A DNA stretch of 64,000 bases, taken from NCBI RefSeq assembly GCF_000338275.1, contig NZ_ANMR01000006.1:124001-188000 (forward strand). Reading direction: 5' to 3'. The translations under genes and the position numbers were made by a program. Below, piece after piece: positions 28,282-36,773 of this stretch (positions are counted from its first letter, which is position 1; each line of letters begins with the position of its first letter). The stretch is from Staphylococcus xylosus NJ. Its GTDB lineage: Bacteria > Bacillota > Bacilli > Staphylococcales > Staphylococcaceae. Below the pieces are notes generated by a model, which did no database searches, had not been told where the DNA came from, and saw only the letters and a list, made by a program, of their open reading frames with translations.

Positions 28282-28554
28282 ATGTCAAAATATATTTTGT
28301 CTTATAATTTAAATTCTATTTCATACGGATATGAAAAATTACCTGCACAATTAAAATCTTTAGGTAATGCACTATTTATTTATAGTGGTTTGTGGTTTTT
28401 GCAAAGCGATTTAGACAAAAATACAATATGTGAAAGTATCAAAACATCTTTTAATGCAACTGATGATTTTCTAATTTTTGAAATTGAACAAAGTCCTTCA
28501 GGTACATTAAACGCACAAAAATATTCTGAAATTCAAAAACTACTAGATGCATAA
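28282..28554 (+). CDS. Cas2-like ferredoxin-fold (SinR/VapD-type) protein
   Basis: 90-residue protein: YILSYNLNSISYGYEKLPAQLKSLG..., then LFIYSGLWFLQSDLDKNTICESI and DDFLIFEI. This is the layout of the stand-alone Cas2-like family that annotation pipelines often label SinR-like, related to Cas2 and VapD by a ferredoxin fold with a first-strand acidic or polar residue. There is no CRISPR array or cas gene in the window. Nuclease activity is not implied; the canonical first-strand Asp is replaced (YNLN). Confidence 0.6.
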   Translation: MSKYILSYNLNSISYGYEKLPAQLKSLGNALFIYSGLWFLQSDLDKNTICESIKTSFNATDDFLIFEIEQSPSGTLNAQKYSEIQKLLDA

Positions 28555-28603
28555 AATATTGATTTATTTAGATAATGTCTAATATTTCTTAATAATACAC
28601 CTT

Positions 28604-28635
28604 ATACGCATTTACTACTCAAAAATGCGTTTATA
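28604..28635 (+). terminator. Terminator of Cas2-like gene
   Basis: ACGCATTT pairs with AAATGCGT, then TTATAG. The stretch on to 28900 shows no further gene. Confidence 0.55.
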
Positions 28636-28901
28636 GCACAAATTGAATTATTGTCTCTTTCTTAGGAGGAATATTTTTTATTCATAACCTCCATTTTCAG
28701 AGCGAAAAAATGAATTTTCATTAGAGTAACATATGCTGCTCACCATTGCTTTTCTCTATCTTATAAACTTCGTTATTTCTGCCATATATAATTCGTTTTA
28801 AATACAAATATACCAAGTTACATACTTTTTAATTTGTTTCAAATTTTATCATTTTGTATATTATTTATAGAATGGTCTAAAAATATTTTGAGGTAAATAA
28901 C

Positions 28902-29075
28902 ATGGCAGATGAAAGTAGGTTTGAACAAGTTAAAGGAAACATAAAAGAGACAACAGGCAATGTTATGGATAATAAAGTATTAGAAAAAGAAGGTAAGGCT
29001 TCTAGTAAAGCAAAAGAAGTAACTGAAAACGTTAAAGACAAAATCAGTGGCATTATCGAAAAATTAAATAATTAA
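28902..29075 (+). CDS. CsbD-family stress protein
   Basis: 57-residue charged helical protein: [20 protein letters not shown] and ..[19 protein letters not shown], the CsbD pattern. CsbD proteins are sigma-B-controlled general-stress proteins in Bacillus and staphylococci; their molecular role is unknown. ATG 28902 after TGAGGTAAATAAC; terminator immediately after. Confidence 0.88.
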   Translation: MADESRFEQVKGNIKETTGNVMDNKVLEKEGKASSKAKEVTENVKDKISGIIEKLNN

Positions 29076-29088
29076 TAATAACTTATGT

Positions 29089-29123
29089 AAGATCACAATG
29101 CTAATTATTGTGATCTTTTTTTA
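29089..29123 (+). terminator. Terminator of csbD-like gene
   Basis: AGATCACAAT pairs with ATTGTGATCT followed by TTTTTT. Confidence 0.9.
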
Positions 29124-29217
29124 GATAAATTTACAACAGTTCATTAAAACAGTCAAAACAGATCTCTTTAAAAATTAGATCTTATCATTCTAGATATAAA
29201 CATAGTGCACTTTATAG

Positions 29218-29245
29218 TTGCAAAAGCGTTTATATGTAGTACAAT
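29218..29245 (+). promoter_or_regulatory. Predicted sigma-A promoter of the 55-aa protein gene
   Basis: TTGCAA (29218-29223), 16 bp, TACAAT (29240-29245), followed by TAA. The -10 block AGTACAATTAA is shared with 32743 and 50599. The leader to the start codon would be about 105 nt. Confidence 0.5.
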
Positions 29246-29356
29246 TAAACAAAACATACTATTTCTATAGGAATATCAGTTTTATAGTTAAATAGTGGAT
29301 TTATTTAAAAGTATATACTTAACTAAATTTTTAAAAAGTTATTTTAAGGGGACATT

Positions 29357-29524
29357 ATGAAAATTATTAAATATGAAATTGGTAGTATAGACATTAATTA
29401 CACAGTCGAGACATTTAAGGGTCATGTGTTTACACATGCTTTTCCTAAAGATACACCGTCAGATAATGTTCAACGTTATTTAAAGCTATTATCAAATACT
29501 GTGGATGAAAGAAAAATTAAATAA
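29357..29524 (+). CDS. Small protein, 55 aa (MKIIxY family)
   Basis: ATG 29357 behind AAGGGGAC. MKIIKYEIGSIDINYTVETF then GHVFTHAFPKDTPSDNV; clearly like the 52-aa protein at 32900 (MKIIDFSYNHENYTYIVKTM, VVFSHSVHKDMP). Predicted beta-hairpin plus helix; unknown function. Separate transcription unit. Confidence 0.66.
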   Translation: MKIIKYEIGSIDINYTVETFKGHVFTHAFPKDTPSDNVQRYLKLLSNTVDERKIK

Positions 29525-29641
29525 ATACTTTTAACTTGTATAACAAAGGAGTGAATCGACCTACTTATTAAAACAATTAGTTGGCTGACACACTCCTTTA
29601 TGCTTATCCATGGTACTTACTAATTTTTTAGTTATCTAACA

Positions 29642-29989
29642 TTATAAATTATCCATAAAAAATGTTTTTATCTGTTCATCTTTTATAAAGTAATAAGACA
29701 TTTTTCCTTCTTTGTATTTATCAAGTACCCCTTTTTTATATAATAATCTTAAATGATGTGATGTAGTTGCGATACTCATATTTAATAATACTGATATATC
29801 ACATACACACATTTCACTTTCTTTTAGTAATCCAAGTATAATTTTAACTTTGGTCTCATCAGAAATCTTGCTGAAAATACTTAATAGCGACTTAGGTGCA
29901 GCTTCCTCAATGAAATTTTGTGCGTTTTCAATTTTTTGTTTATGCATATACTGTACTTCACAAATATAATCATTAACCATCTCTTCCAC
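29642..29989 (-). CDS. cadX: ArsR/SmtB-family metal sensor CadX/CadC-like
   Basis: 115-residue winged-helix repressor. SEMCVCDISVLLNMSIATTSHHLRLLYKKG is the ArsR helix-turn-helix with the CVC metal-thiolate motif in the alpha-3 helix, and an extra N-terminal Cys (YICEVQY) is in place, both as in CadC/CadX. It lies 4 bp after cadD, the order of the staphylococcal cadD-cadX cadmium operon, which it should repress until Cd(II) binds. Confidence 0.85.
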   Translation of the reverse strand: MEEMVNDYICEVQYMHKQKIENAQNFIEEAAPKSLLSIFSKISDETKVKIILGLLKESEMCVCDISVLLNMSIATTSHHLRLLYKKGVLDKYKEGKMSYYFIKDEQIKTFFMDNL

Positions 29990-29993
29990 TTCC

Positions 29994-30614
29994 TTAATTT
30001 ATAATTAAATTATAAATAGTTTGTATTGTCTCATTTTCAATTATAATGAATAATCCTAGCCCTATGTATATTACAGCCATAATCCAACGATTAAATCGTT
30101 CAATCACTTCACCTATACCTGGGATTTTTGATAAAAGTTGTGCTGAAAATACTAATAGCAAAATTAAAATAATAAATATGATTAATGTCGTTATCAGTTC
30201 TACTGTATTTAAAGTTATAAAGTATGGCACAAATAAACCAACATTGTCTGCGCCACAACTAGCTATGGTAACAAGTGCAACAATACCAACAAGCTTACTT
30301 AGGCCCTTTTCATTTAATTCTCTTTTAGCTCTCTCTTCACCTTCACAATCACCAGAAATAGCTACGCGAACCCCTAAATAAATTGGTATTAAACCTAATA
30401 ATCCTAAAATCCACTTTTCAGGAACATAGTTTAATACAAATGCTAAAAATAAACTTATTATAATTAATGCTAATGAACCTAAATATTGGCCAATATAAAT
30501 ATCTCGGTATTCTTTTCTTGTATTAGCTCTAGCAAAAAATATTAATAAAATGACTAATAAATCTACTGCTGTAGCTGTGTACAGAATAATTGCTGTAATA
30601 ATAGTTTGTAGCAT
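29994..30614 (-). CDS. cadD: Cadmium resistance transporter CadD
   Basis: 206-residue CadD-family membrane protein (six helices; LysE-like superfamily) that exports or excludes Cd(II). N-terminal MLQTIITAIILYTATAVDLL, then GLIPIYLGVRVAISGDCEGEE and the TIASCGADNVGLFVPYF block (about residue 117) characteristic of CadD. Start ATG 30614 follows GAGGTG; the frame runs four codons further without a ribosome site. Operon with the regulator gene downstream. Confidence 0.9.
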   Translation of the reverse strand: MLQTIITAIILYTATAVDLLVILLIFFARANTRKEYRDIYIGQYLGSLALIIISLFLAFVLNYVPEKWILGLLGLIPIYLGVRVAISGDCEGEERAKRELNEKGLSKLVGIVALVTIASCGADNVGLFVPYFITLNTVELITTLIIFIILILLLVFSAQLLSKIPGIGEVIERFNRWIMAVIYIGLGLFIIIENETIQTIYNLIIN

Positions 30615-30749
30615 AATACACCTCATTCAAAAACACTTTTGAATGTATTGTATAATATTAAACGTTATAATTAAATAGTAAGTTCACTAACTACTATATA
30701 ATTTAGTTTTTATCCTCCACCAATAACTCCAAAATATTCAGTTAAAAAT

Positions 30750-30803
30750 CAAAAAAACGGGACATCAATCTAAATTAAAAAATTAAGATTTTAATGCCCG
30801 TCA
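30750..30803 (-). terminator. Terminator after CHAP gene
   Basis: ACGGGaCAT pairs with ATGCCCGT with inner AATCT/AGATT pairing; on the minus strand a run of seven T follows. It lies downstream of the CHAP-protein gene. Confidence 0.75.
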
Positions 30804-30927
30804 AAATAAGAATCACACCTAATCCTGTATGCTTTTAGAACTTACAGTAAAATGTCTACATATTTAAAAACTAAAATTGAAGATTATGATTCGATTTCTG
30901 TCTTATTATTAATTTTTACTTAGTCCT

Positions 30928-31464
30928 TTATTTATTATAATGCGGTCGAATAAATACCAATTCTGATTCATAATCATGAACGACCTTATGCGCAACCTCA
31001 GTTTTATCTTCACCACCGCCTTCCCAATTTTGGTCTAATGATTGAAATTGAAGATAATTACCATCATAATTGCCGTTAGTTACAATTGCTGTATGACCAG
31101 CACCTTCACCATAATTTTCATTAAATACTACAATATCGCCTGCAGTTGCTTTAAAATTAGGTGTATTTTCATAAACTGTCGCTTCACCTATAAAATTATT
31201 TTCTTCTGGAATATCTTTTGCATAATCACCCTTTAACCCATGACCATATAAATAATCCCACTGTTCATTTACAAGATCGAAGCATTGCCATCCATACTCT
31301 GAATCATAATCCCAACCTTGACCGTTTAAAGTTTCAACATGATTAATTGCATCTTGCTGTGTAGCATTTGTAGCAGCTGAAGCATTACTAGATTGATTTA
31401 TTCCAAATATGTATAATATTGCTACTATTAAAAACGTACTGATTTTAAAAATATACTTAAACAT
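30928..31464 (-). CDS. Secreted CHAP-domain peptidoglycan hydrolase
   Basis: 178-residue exported protein. Signal peptide residues 1-30 (hydrophobic core [11 protein letters not shown], cleavage after ASA). The rest is one CHAP domain, with catalytic Cys61 ([14 protein letters not shown]) and His124 ([10 protein letters not shown]) and DIVVFNE between them. It should cleave amide bonds or cross-bridges in staphylococcal peptidoglycan. There is no separate wall-binding (SH3 or LysM) domain, so it is a minimal enzyme of the kind also found in phage lysins. Possibly acquired. Confidence 0.88.
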   Translation of the reverse strand: MFKYIFKISTFLIVAILYIFGINQSSNASAATNATQQDAINHVETLNGQGWDYDSEYGWQCFDLVNEQWDYLYGHGLKGDYAKDIPEENNFIGEATVYENTPNFKATAGDIVVFNENYGEGAGHTAIVTNGNYDGNYLQFQSLDQNWEGGGEDKTEVAHKVVHDYESELVFIRPHYNK

Positions 31465-31578
31465 ACAAAGCCCCTTTGTTTATTATAATTATTATGTAAC
31501 TTTAATTTTCACTATAACTTATTTCATTAATTCTTTATACTAAAACTATTATCACAAAATATAAACGGAGGTAACGTA

Positions 31579-32070
31579 ATGGAATACTTTGCTACATTAT
31601 ACTTTTTCGCTGGTAAAATGGGTGCTGGTAAATCAACGACTGCTAAAAAAATAGCTAAAGATAAAAATGCCGTACTATTATCAGAAGATGAAATTCTTGA
31701 ACAGTTTTATCCAAATCAAATAAAGACATTTGATGATTACTTAACTTATTCAAATTGTATTAAACCTTTTATTAAAAATCACGTTCAAAATTTATTAAGA
31801 GTTGGTACAAATGTGGTCATGGATTTTCCAGGCAACACTCAAAAACAACGAAAGTGGTTTAGCAATATGACTTCAGAAATCCAGGTTAGTCATAAACTCA
31901 TTTATCTAAATATATCAGACGAAACATGTTTACAAAGGTTAAAACAACGAAATATTGAAAATCCTGAAAGAGTTAATTTTGACACATTAGAAACGTTTAA
32001 TTATGTTAGCCAGTATTTTGAAGAACCTAATGAATCCGAAGGACTCAATATATTAGAAATAACGCAGTAA
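31579..32070 (+). CDS. P-loop kinase-like ATP-binding protein
   Basis: 163-residue AAA_33-type nucleoside-kinase-like protein. Walker A GKMGAGKST (residues 12-20), second strand with VVMDFPGNTQKQRKWF (about 78-93) and lid-like CLQRLKQRNIENPERV. The family holds zeta-toxin-like and polynucleotide kinase-like enzymes; the substrate here is unknown, and there is no antitoxin next to it. Start after GGAGGTAACGTA. Confidence 0.78.
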   Translation: MEYFATLYFFAGKMGAGKSTTAKKIAKDKNAVLLSEDEILEQFYPNQIKTFDDYLTYSNCIKPFIKNHVQNLLRVGTNVVMDFPGNTQKQRKWFSNMTSEIQVSHKLIYLNISDETCLQRLKQRNIENPERVNFDTLETFNYVSQYFEEPNESEGLNILEITQ

Positions 32071-32097
32071 TCATTCACTAAAATTTTCACATAAAAT

Positions 32098-32148
32098 TAA
32101 AGAGCACTTCTTATGATTTTTGATAATTCATAAAAAGCACTCTTTTTT
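32098..32148. terminator. Bidirectional terminator
   Basis: AAAGAGCACTTCTTATGA pairs with TCATAAAAAGCACTCTTTTT, between the convergent kinase-like and VOC genes. Confidence 0.85.
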
Positions 32149-32168
32149 CTATAACTTAGTACAATTAT

Positions 32169-32540
32169 TTAGTCACTCACTGCGAAATAATTGCCTTGAC
32201 CATCTTGGAAATTAAACACTCTTGTACCTGACATTTCAATTATCTCATGACCTGTTAAGCCTTTTTCTTTTAATTTTTCATACAATGCATCAAGATTCTT
32301 TTCTTTGAACATTAGAGATGGAGTTGTAACACTTACTTCAGGACTGTATTTTTCCATAAACTCTTTTTCAATAATTAAAATTGATGTTTCAACATTATGA
32401 TTTGGTGCCACTTCTACTGCTTTAAAACCTTCTGCCATTTCTTCTTCAGAAATTATAACAAATCCTAAAATATCGGTCCAAAATTCAACTGACTTCGCTT
32501 GATCATCAACATATAACATCACTTGATTTAACTTTTCCAT
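32169..32540 (-). CDS. VOC-family protein
   Basis: 123-residue VOC fold protein: MLYVDDQAKSVEFWTDILGFVI at the start and MSGTRVFNFQDGQGNYFAVSD at the end. Likely metal-dependent dioxygenase, isomerase or resistance-type protein with unknown substrate. It is not closely similar to the other VOC protein at 24683. Confidence 0.82.
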   Translation of the reverse strand: MEKLNQVMLYVDDQAKSVEFWTDILGFVIISEEEMAEGFKAVEVAPNHNVETSILIIEKEFMEKYSPEVSVTTPSLMFKEKNLDALYEKLKEKGLTGHEIIEMSGTRVFNFQDGQGNYFAVSD

Positions 32541-32715
32541 TTAAAAACACCCCACTTGTTTATATATAATTACCATTATATTACCGTTTAGAAACATCAT
32601 TAGTAATAATTACTTCAAATTATTGATATACAAAGGTTATAAGTTAAATAATATTAAGTAGCTAACATAAAGTTCCTATTTAATTATAAGTAATTATATT
32701 GCAAGATATAAGATT

Positions 32716-32753
32716 TTGTTATCACAAAACTTAATTATATATAGTACAATTAA
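32716..32753 (+). promoter_or_regulatory. Promoter with TTGTTATCAC box
   Basis: TTGTTATCAC (32716-32725), 19 bp, TACAATTAA (32745-32753). The identical arrangement is at 50572-50609 in the island. No good sigma-A -35 sits at 16-18 bp, so the upstream box could be an activator site. The leader to the ATG at 32900 is about 150 nt. Confidence 0.45.
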
Positions 32754-32899
32754 CTAATATAATTATTTTACGTAGTATACAGAAAAACCCATGTAAGTGT
32801 TACTAATAAATTTTAGTATTGGGAGTATTTAAAAAATTATTAATACAAAATTAATAAGATCCAAAAAATCCTTAAAATTTTATTTAAAGGAGCATATTT

Positions 32900-33058
32900 A
32901 TGAAAATTATAGATTTTAGTTATAACCACGAAAATTATACTTACATTGTAAAAACTATGCCAGGTGTCGTATTTTCTCATTCAGTGCACAAAGATATGCC
33001 ACCTAATAAAGTTAATTCTGAATTACTTCAAAGAGAAAGACAAGTTGAACAACAATAA
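32900..33058 (+). CDS. Small protein, 52 aa (MKIIxY family)
   Basis: ATG 32900 with AAAGGAGCATATTT. Related to the 55-aa protein at 29357 and less so to that at 33110, which follows 51 bp downstream and is probably in the same transcript. Beta-rich N-terminal half, charged C-terminal helix. Unknown function. Confidence 0.66.
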   Translation: MKIIDFSYNHENYTYIVKTMPGVVFSHSVHKDMPPNKVNSELLQRERQVEQQ

Positions 33059-33109
33059 CTAACTTGTTACATTTAACAAAAACGGGAAATCAAACTTAGG
33101 GGAGTTAAT

Positions 33110-33283
33110 ATGAAAATATTAAATTATAGTATAGAACACGATGTTTTTAGCGAACTTGTTACTATTGTGGCAGAAACAGCAAAAGGAAAACAATTTAGTT
33201 TTACTTTTGCAGATAGTCACACGCTTAAGGAAGTCAAAGTTAAATTGGAAGAACTTGCTGATGCCATAGACAACAATAAATAA
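33110..33283 (+). CDS. Small protein, 57 aa (MKIIxY family)
   Basis: ATG 33110 with GGGGAGTTAAT. MKILNYSIEHDVFSELVTIV then AKGKQFSFTF and an acidic amphipathic helix. Second gene of a two-gene unit with 32900-33058; a terminator follows at 33347. Confidence 0.66.
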   Translation: MKILNYSIEHDVFSELVTIVAETAKGKQFSFTFADSHTLKEVKVKLEELADAIDNNK

Positions 33284-33346
33284 TTTAAAACACTTGAAGA
33301 TTAATGAAACTATCGATTATTTAACTTATGGGATACAGAATATTAA

Positions 33347-33376
33347 TCACTGCCATAAACAAGGCAGTGGTTTCTT
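33347..33376 (+). terminator. Terminator of the small-protein pair
   Basis: CACTGCC pairs with GGCAGTG, followed by GTTTCTTT. Confidence 0.82.
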
Positions 33377-33556
33377 TAAGTAGTCCTAGTAAATACTTAT
33401 ATAATTTCTTAGACAGAAATATCCTATCAATACTTGTGTTTACATTTGATAAGTAAAAAATACATCACTTAACCTTTTTCTATGAAATGGACATCTATTT
33501 TTTGGATATATAACATCATTTCATGCTTCTAATCAAAATTGTTAACATACAAAAAC

Positions 33557-33587
33557 ATAAAAACCTCATCAACAATGATGAGGTTTA
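33557..33587 (-). terminator. Terminator of the YxeA-like gene
   Basis: AAACCTCATC pairs with GATGAGGTTT; on the minus strand T-rich sequence follows. Confidence 0.82.
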
Positions 33588-33591
33588 GACA

Positions 33592-33975
33592 TTATAGCTT
33601 AATTTTTGCTTTCCTAGGTATATCTTTTTCTTTTACTTCACTATATCCTTTCACTTCTCCAACTTTATAATTTAATTCTAAATAATGATTGGTTTTTAAT
33701 TTTTTAATAGCTGTATAAGTAATCTCTTTTTCATTACCGTCTTTATCATATGCTTTATTCCTATATTCATATTGCTTAGTACCTTTACCAGAATCTGTTA
33801 CACTTCTAGGCTGATTAGTCTGTATATAGTATTTTTCACTTGTAATTAAAGGATTTAAGTTAGCAAGATTTCTAACGTTTTTACTATCTGTATGAGATTC
33901 AGCATATAATTTCCAAAAAAATAACACTAATATTATTGCTATTATAAATATAAATATTTTAAAAATAATTTTCAT
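33592..33975 (-). CDS. YxeA-family (DUF1093) secreted or anchored protein
   Basis: 127-residue protein with an N-terminal hydrophobic signal or anchor (residues 3-22) and a beta-rich domain with YYIQTN...GKGTKQYEYRNKAYDKDGNEKEITYTA...LKLNYKVGEVKGYSEVKEKDIP, the YxeA/DUF1093 pattern (OB-like fold). Outer-surface or membrane-associated; function unknown. Start after AGGAGG. Confidence 0.82.
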   Translation of the reverse strand: MKIIFKIFIFIIAIILVLFFWKLYAESHTDSKNVRNLANLNPLITSEKYYIQTNQPRSVTDSGKGTKQYEYRNKAYDKDGNEKEITYTAIKKLKTNHYLELNYKVGEVKGYSEVKEKDIPRKAKIKL

Positions 33976-34233
33976 TATTTAAACCTCCTAAATTTTATAC
34001 CAATACTAACATTTCACTATAATTAAATCGTTTGAAAATCCTTACAAAATACTACTTACGTGTGACAATTTTGAAAGAAACATCTTGTCGTATATCGAAT
34101 AAAGATTGCTTTGGTCATAAATTTCGCTTTGCAATCAATTCAAATGCCTATTGTTAAAATTTTAAAATTAAAACAATAGTATTTAAAGTTTGGAGAATTG
34201 ATGATTAATACATTGATTTCTTCCGAAGGCTAT

Positions 34234-34276
34234 AAACAACAAACCACCCATATACATAATTGGGTGGTTTGTTTAA
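34234..34276 (-). terminator. Terminator
   Basis: AAACCACCCA pairs with TGGGTGGTTT; flanked by A/T runs on both sides; ends the 54-aa membrane protein gene. Confidence 0.85.
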
Positions 34277-34286
34277 TAATGAATAT

Positions 34287-34451
34287 TTATTTTAAAAGTT
34301 TACCTTTTAAATGTATTGCTGCAACAATAATTATTCCATTTGAGATCCCTACTAATATACCGCCTAGCGTATTATCTAAATAATTGAATATAGCGTATGA
34401 AATACTAAGCATTAAAATTAGAGCTACTACTACAATAAAAAATATTCTCAT
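34287..34451 (-). CDS. Small membrane protein, 54 aa
   Basis: ATG 34451 behind GAAAGGAGAACT. Two hydrophobic helices (residues 3-20 and 29-48, LGGILVGISNGIIIVAAI) with a basic end. A plus-strand frame over the same bases is a shadow: only this strand has a ribosome site and a terminator placed after the stop. Confidence 0.72.
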   Translation of the reverse strand: MRIFFIVVVALILMLSISYAIFNYLDNTLGGILVGISNGIIIVAAIHLKGKLLK

Positions 34452-34665
34452 AGTTCTCCTTTCATAGACGAAAATTTATTGAAGTTCTATAACTAAATTA
34501 TTTTACTTTCTCGAATTAACTATAGTATATTTTTTATTTTGTAATGTCCTCATGAATATTACATTGTATTTCAATTATTTAATGTCTAAGATAACTTTGC
34601 ACTTTCATTATTCGATAACATTGATTTACTTTATTAACTATTCTTAAACAATTGGGAGACTTTTT

Positions 34666-34907
34666 ATGATAAAGCAACTTTATTTGGTTTAGATGGGACA
34701 ATTTTAGATAGAGTAAGCTCATTAAATAATTTTATCGATGGCCAATATGAGAAATTTATTAATTACTTAAAACATATTGAAAGAACTATTTTCAAAAATA
34801 AATTTATAGAATTAGACAAAAATAGATACGTTTGGAAAGATAAAGTTTATGCTCAATTAATAGATTATTTTAATATTAATTACTTAACACTTTATGTTTT
34901 TTCTTAA
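34666..34907 (+). pseudogene. Broken HAD-family hydrolase gene
   Basis: After GGGAGAC the ATG at 34666 opens a frame that hits TAG after eight codons. In the next frame the text continues as LFGLDGTILDRVSSLNNFID, the HAD motif I region (normally FDLDGTL), and then reads about 70 codons to a TAA at 34905. So there is a frameshift in codon 4-6, the nucleophile Asp region is altered (GLDG for DLDG), and the protein is cut to a third of normal length. A dead gene. Confidence 0.72.
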
Positions 34908-34957
34908 TGAGTACACAACTACCTTCTGGAAAAATTGTTCGCCTTATCCCAATTTAT

Positions 34958-35090
34958 ATAATCGAAATCACTATAGCTTGTTTTTTAAGGTATGAGGCAT
35001 CAGATATAGATGGTAATTCAAATTTAACTTTACTCTTTTCACTAATATCATAAACGTTATTACCATCTAAATAAGTATATTCCCCAAATC
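34958..35090 (-). pseudogene. Remnant of an unidentified gene
   Basis: On the minus strand an open stretch reads GEYTYLDGNNVYDISEKSKV then KFELPSISDASYLKK and ends at a stop; there is no start codon or ribosome site before it. It looks like the C-terminal end of a small, beta-rich secreted protein. The family is not recognised. The surrounding stretch 34908-35246 has no intact gene. Confidence 0.35.
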
Positions 35091-35246
35091 ATATGATTTT
35101 AATAAATTTTCGTTTGTAATATTGTAAACAATTCCTACTAAATAAGTATAGTTGAATAAAAACATTAAAATATTGTTTTGATACAAAATCATCACTTATG
35201 TACTATATGAATTAGTAATTAAAATAATAACAAATTATTAGTTTAA

Positions 35247-35987
35247 TTACGCATCCGTACCTAAAGTCATTCCTCCATCTACGACTAGTTCTGTTCCCGT
35301 ACAATATGAGCTTTCATCAGAAGCAAAAAAAGCAATCGCTTTTGCTATATCTATTGGCTTCCCAATTCTATGAAGAGGTATGGAATCATAAAAAGAATTT
35401 CCGCCTTTACTTTCCGAAAACATTCCTGTATCGACGCCACCAGGGTGTACCATATTAACGCGTATGCCATAATCGCCTAATTCTATAGCTGCTGCTTTAG
35501 ACATAGTTGTCACGGCAGCTTTTGTTGAAGCATATAAAGAAGATTGATTAATAGGAGAGAAAGAAGATATAGAAACTGTATTGATAATAGAACCTTGTTG
35601 TTGATTTTTCATTTGATTAGCTACATTTTTCATTCCTAAAAAAATGCCTATTTGGTTAACATTTATTAACTTTTCATATTCCTCCAATGTGCTCTCTAAA
35701 AAAGACTGACGTCGGTAAACACCAGCATTATTAACTAATATATCTATTTGTCCAAATTCCTCTAAAATTGTATTCACAGCTTTTTTCCAATCTTCTTCCT
35801 TAGTTATATCTAACTTAATAGGGATAGATTTATTTGTTAAACTCTGCGAAACACTAATAGCATCTTGGAAATTACGTGACCCTACAGCTATTTTTGCCCC
35901 AAGAAAGTCTAGGTGTTCTGTAATTGATTTACCTTGTCCTCTATTAGCGCCAGTTATTAGTACTACTTTATTTTTTAAATTGGGCAT
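35247..35987 (-). CDS. SDR-family oxidoreductase
   Basis: 246-residue classical short-chain dehydrogenase. Cofactor motif TGANRGQG (residues 13-20), NNAG (about 86-89), catalytic Ser in NTVSISSFSP and YASTK (Tyr/Lys about 152-156). NAD(P)-dependent oxidation or reduction of an alcohol or ketone; substrate unknown. Isolated between decayed genes, so probably on its own promoter. Start after AGGAGAGA. Confidence 0.9.
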   Translation of the reverse strand: MPNLKNKVVLITGANRGQGKSITEHLDFLGAKIAVGSRNFQDAISVSQSLTNKSIPIKLDITKEEDWKKAVNTILEEFGQIDILVNNAGVYRRQSFLESTLEEYEKLINVNQIGIFLGMKNVANQMKNQQQGSIINTVSISSFSPINQSSLYASTKAAVTTMSKAAAIELGDYGIRVNMVHPGGVDTGMFSESKGGNSFYDSIPLHRIGKPIDIAKAIAFFASDESSYCTGTELVVDGGMTLGTDA

Positions 35988-36202
35988 ATAATTCTCTCCT
36001 TAACAAATTATCTATTATTATAAATATAGTAAACTCATATTTATTTATTCACATATCAATAATTATAGAATAAACTTTGATTAATTATGAAAAAAATACA
36101 ACTTATTAATGTATTGATAATATCAACAATTAATCCAAAACGTAATATTTCAATAAAATTATTCTGAACATTTAAGATAGCGCTAATTATCGATATATAA
36201 TT

Positions 36203-36235
36203 AAAAACTTCTTAACTTTATATTAAGAAGTTTAA
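36203..36235. terminator. Hairpin terminator
   Basis: AAACTTCTTA pairs with TAAGAAGTTT. It lies after the stop of the broken gene at 36302-36709 (minus strand). Confidence 0.6.
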
Positions 36236-36301
36236 CTTCGAAAATGTTTGTTAAGTTTACCAAACAAATTATCCAATAGTAACTTTTCAAAATCATCTTT
36301 T

Positions 36302-36709
36302 CTATTTACTTGTGTTTTCTACAATAAAATTTACAATATCACTCGTTATATTTATAGGAATTATCGTTAATAGTACAACTTTAAATTCTATGAATTTCGG
36401 TTGTTCTGTTAGCGTTCTCAAATATTTTATTGAGTCAGAACTCGAAAAATTTACTATTAAATCTCTTTTATCAATTTCAATTTGTGTAAGTTTGTTAACT
36501 AAGCATGCATTTTCACCTAATTAATTCAGTCACAGGTCGCTTCTATTTGCTATAAATTCAGGATATCCCTTATCAAAGATAAATAATCCGTTAGATTTAA
36601 CAATTATTTGAGAAAATGTTTGTGCAGGGTTATCTCTTAATCTAGATACTTGGCAATTGATATCGACTAGAATTAAAATAGTGCTTGTAAACTCTCTAAC
36701 TCTAATAAC
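36302..36709 (-). pseudogene. Nonsense-broken gene, family unknown
   Basis: One minus-strand frame reads like protein for over 130 codons (TSTILILVDINCQVSRLRDN, FSQIIVKSNGLFIFDKGYPE, IEIDKRDLIVNFSSSDSIKY, ending FIVENTSK and TAG at 36302) but is cut by TGA and TAA within four codons of each other near 36530. No start with ribosome site is found at its upstream end. The plus-strand frame over the same place is a shadow. Family not recognised. Confidence 0.5.
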
Positions 36710-36773
36710 CTACAATCATATTTTAAAATTGCTATCTTAATTTATTAAAAACAAAGTTGATAAACTTTTTTCG

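Noticed and set aside
28282..28554. Calling the Cas2-like protein a CRISPR adaptation protein
   Set aside because: No cas1, no repeats, and the first-strand catalytic Asp is not in place.
34198..34383. Plus-strand 61-codon frame
   Set aside because: It runs through a strong terminator hairpin and lies opposite a minus-strand gene that has a ribosome site and proper membrane-protein text.
36312..36524. Plus-strand 70-codon frame
   Set aside because: It is the reverse reading of the broken minus-strand gene at 36302-36709.
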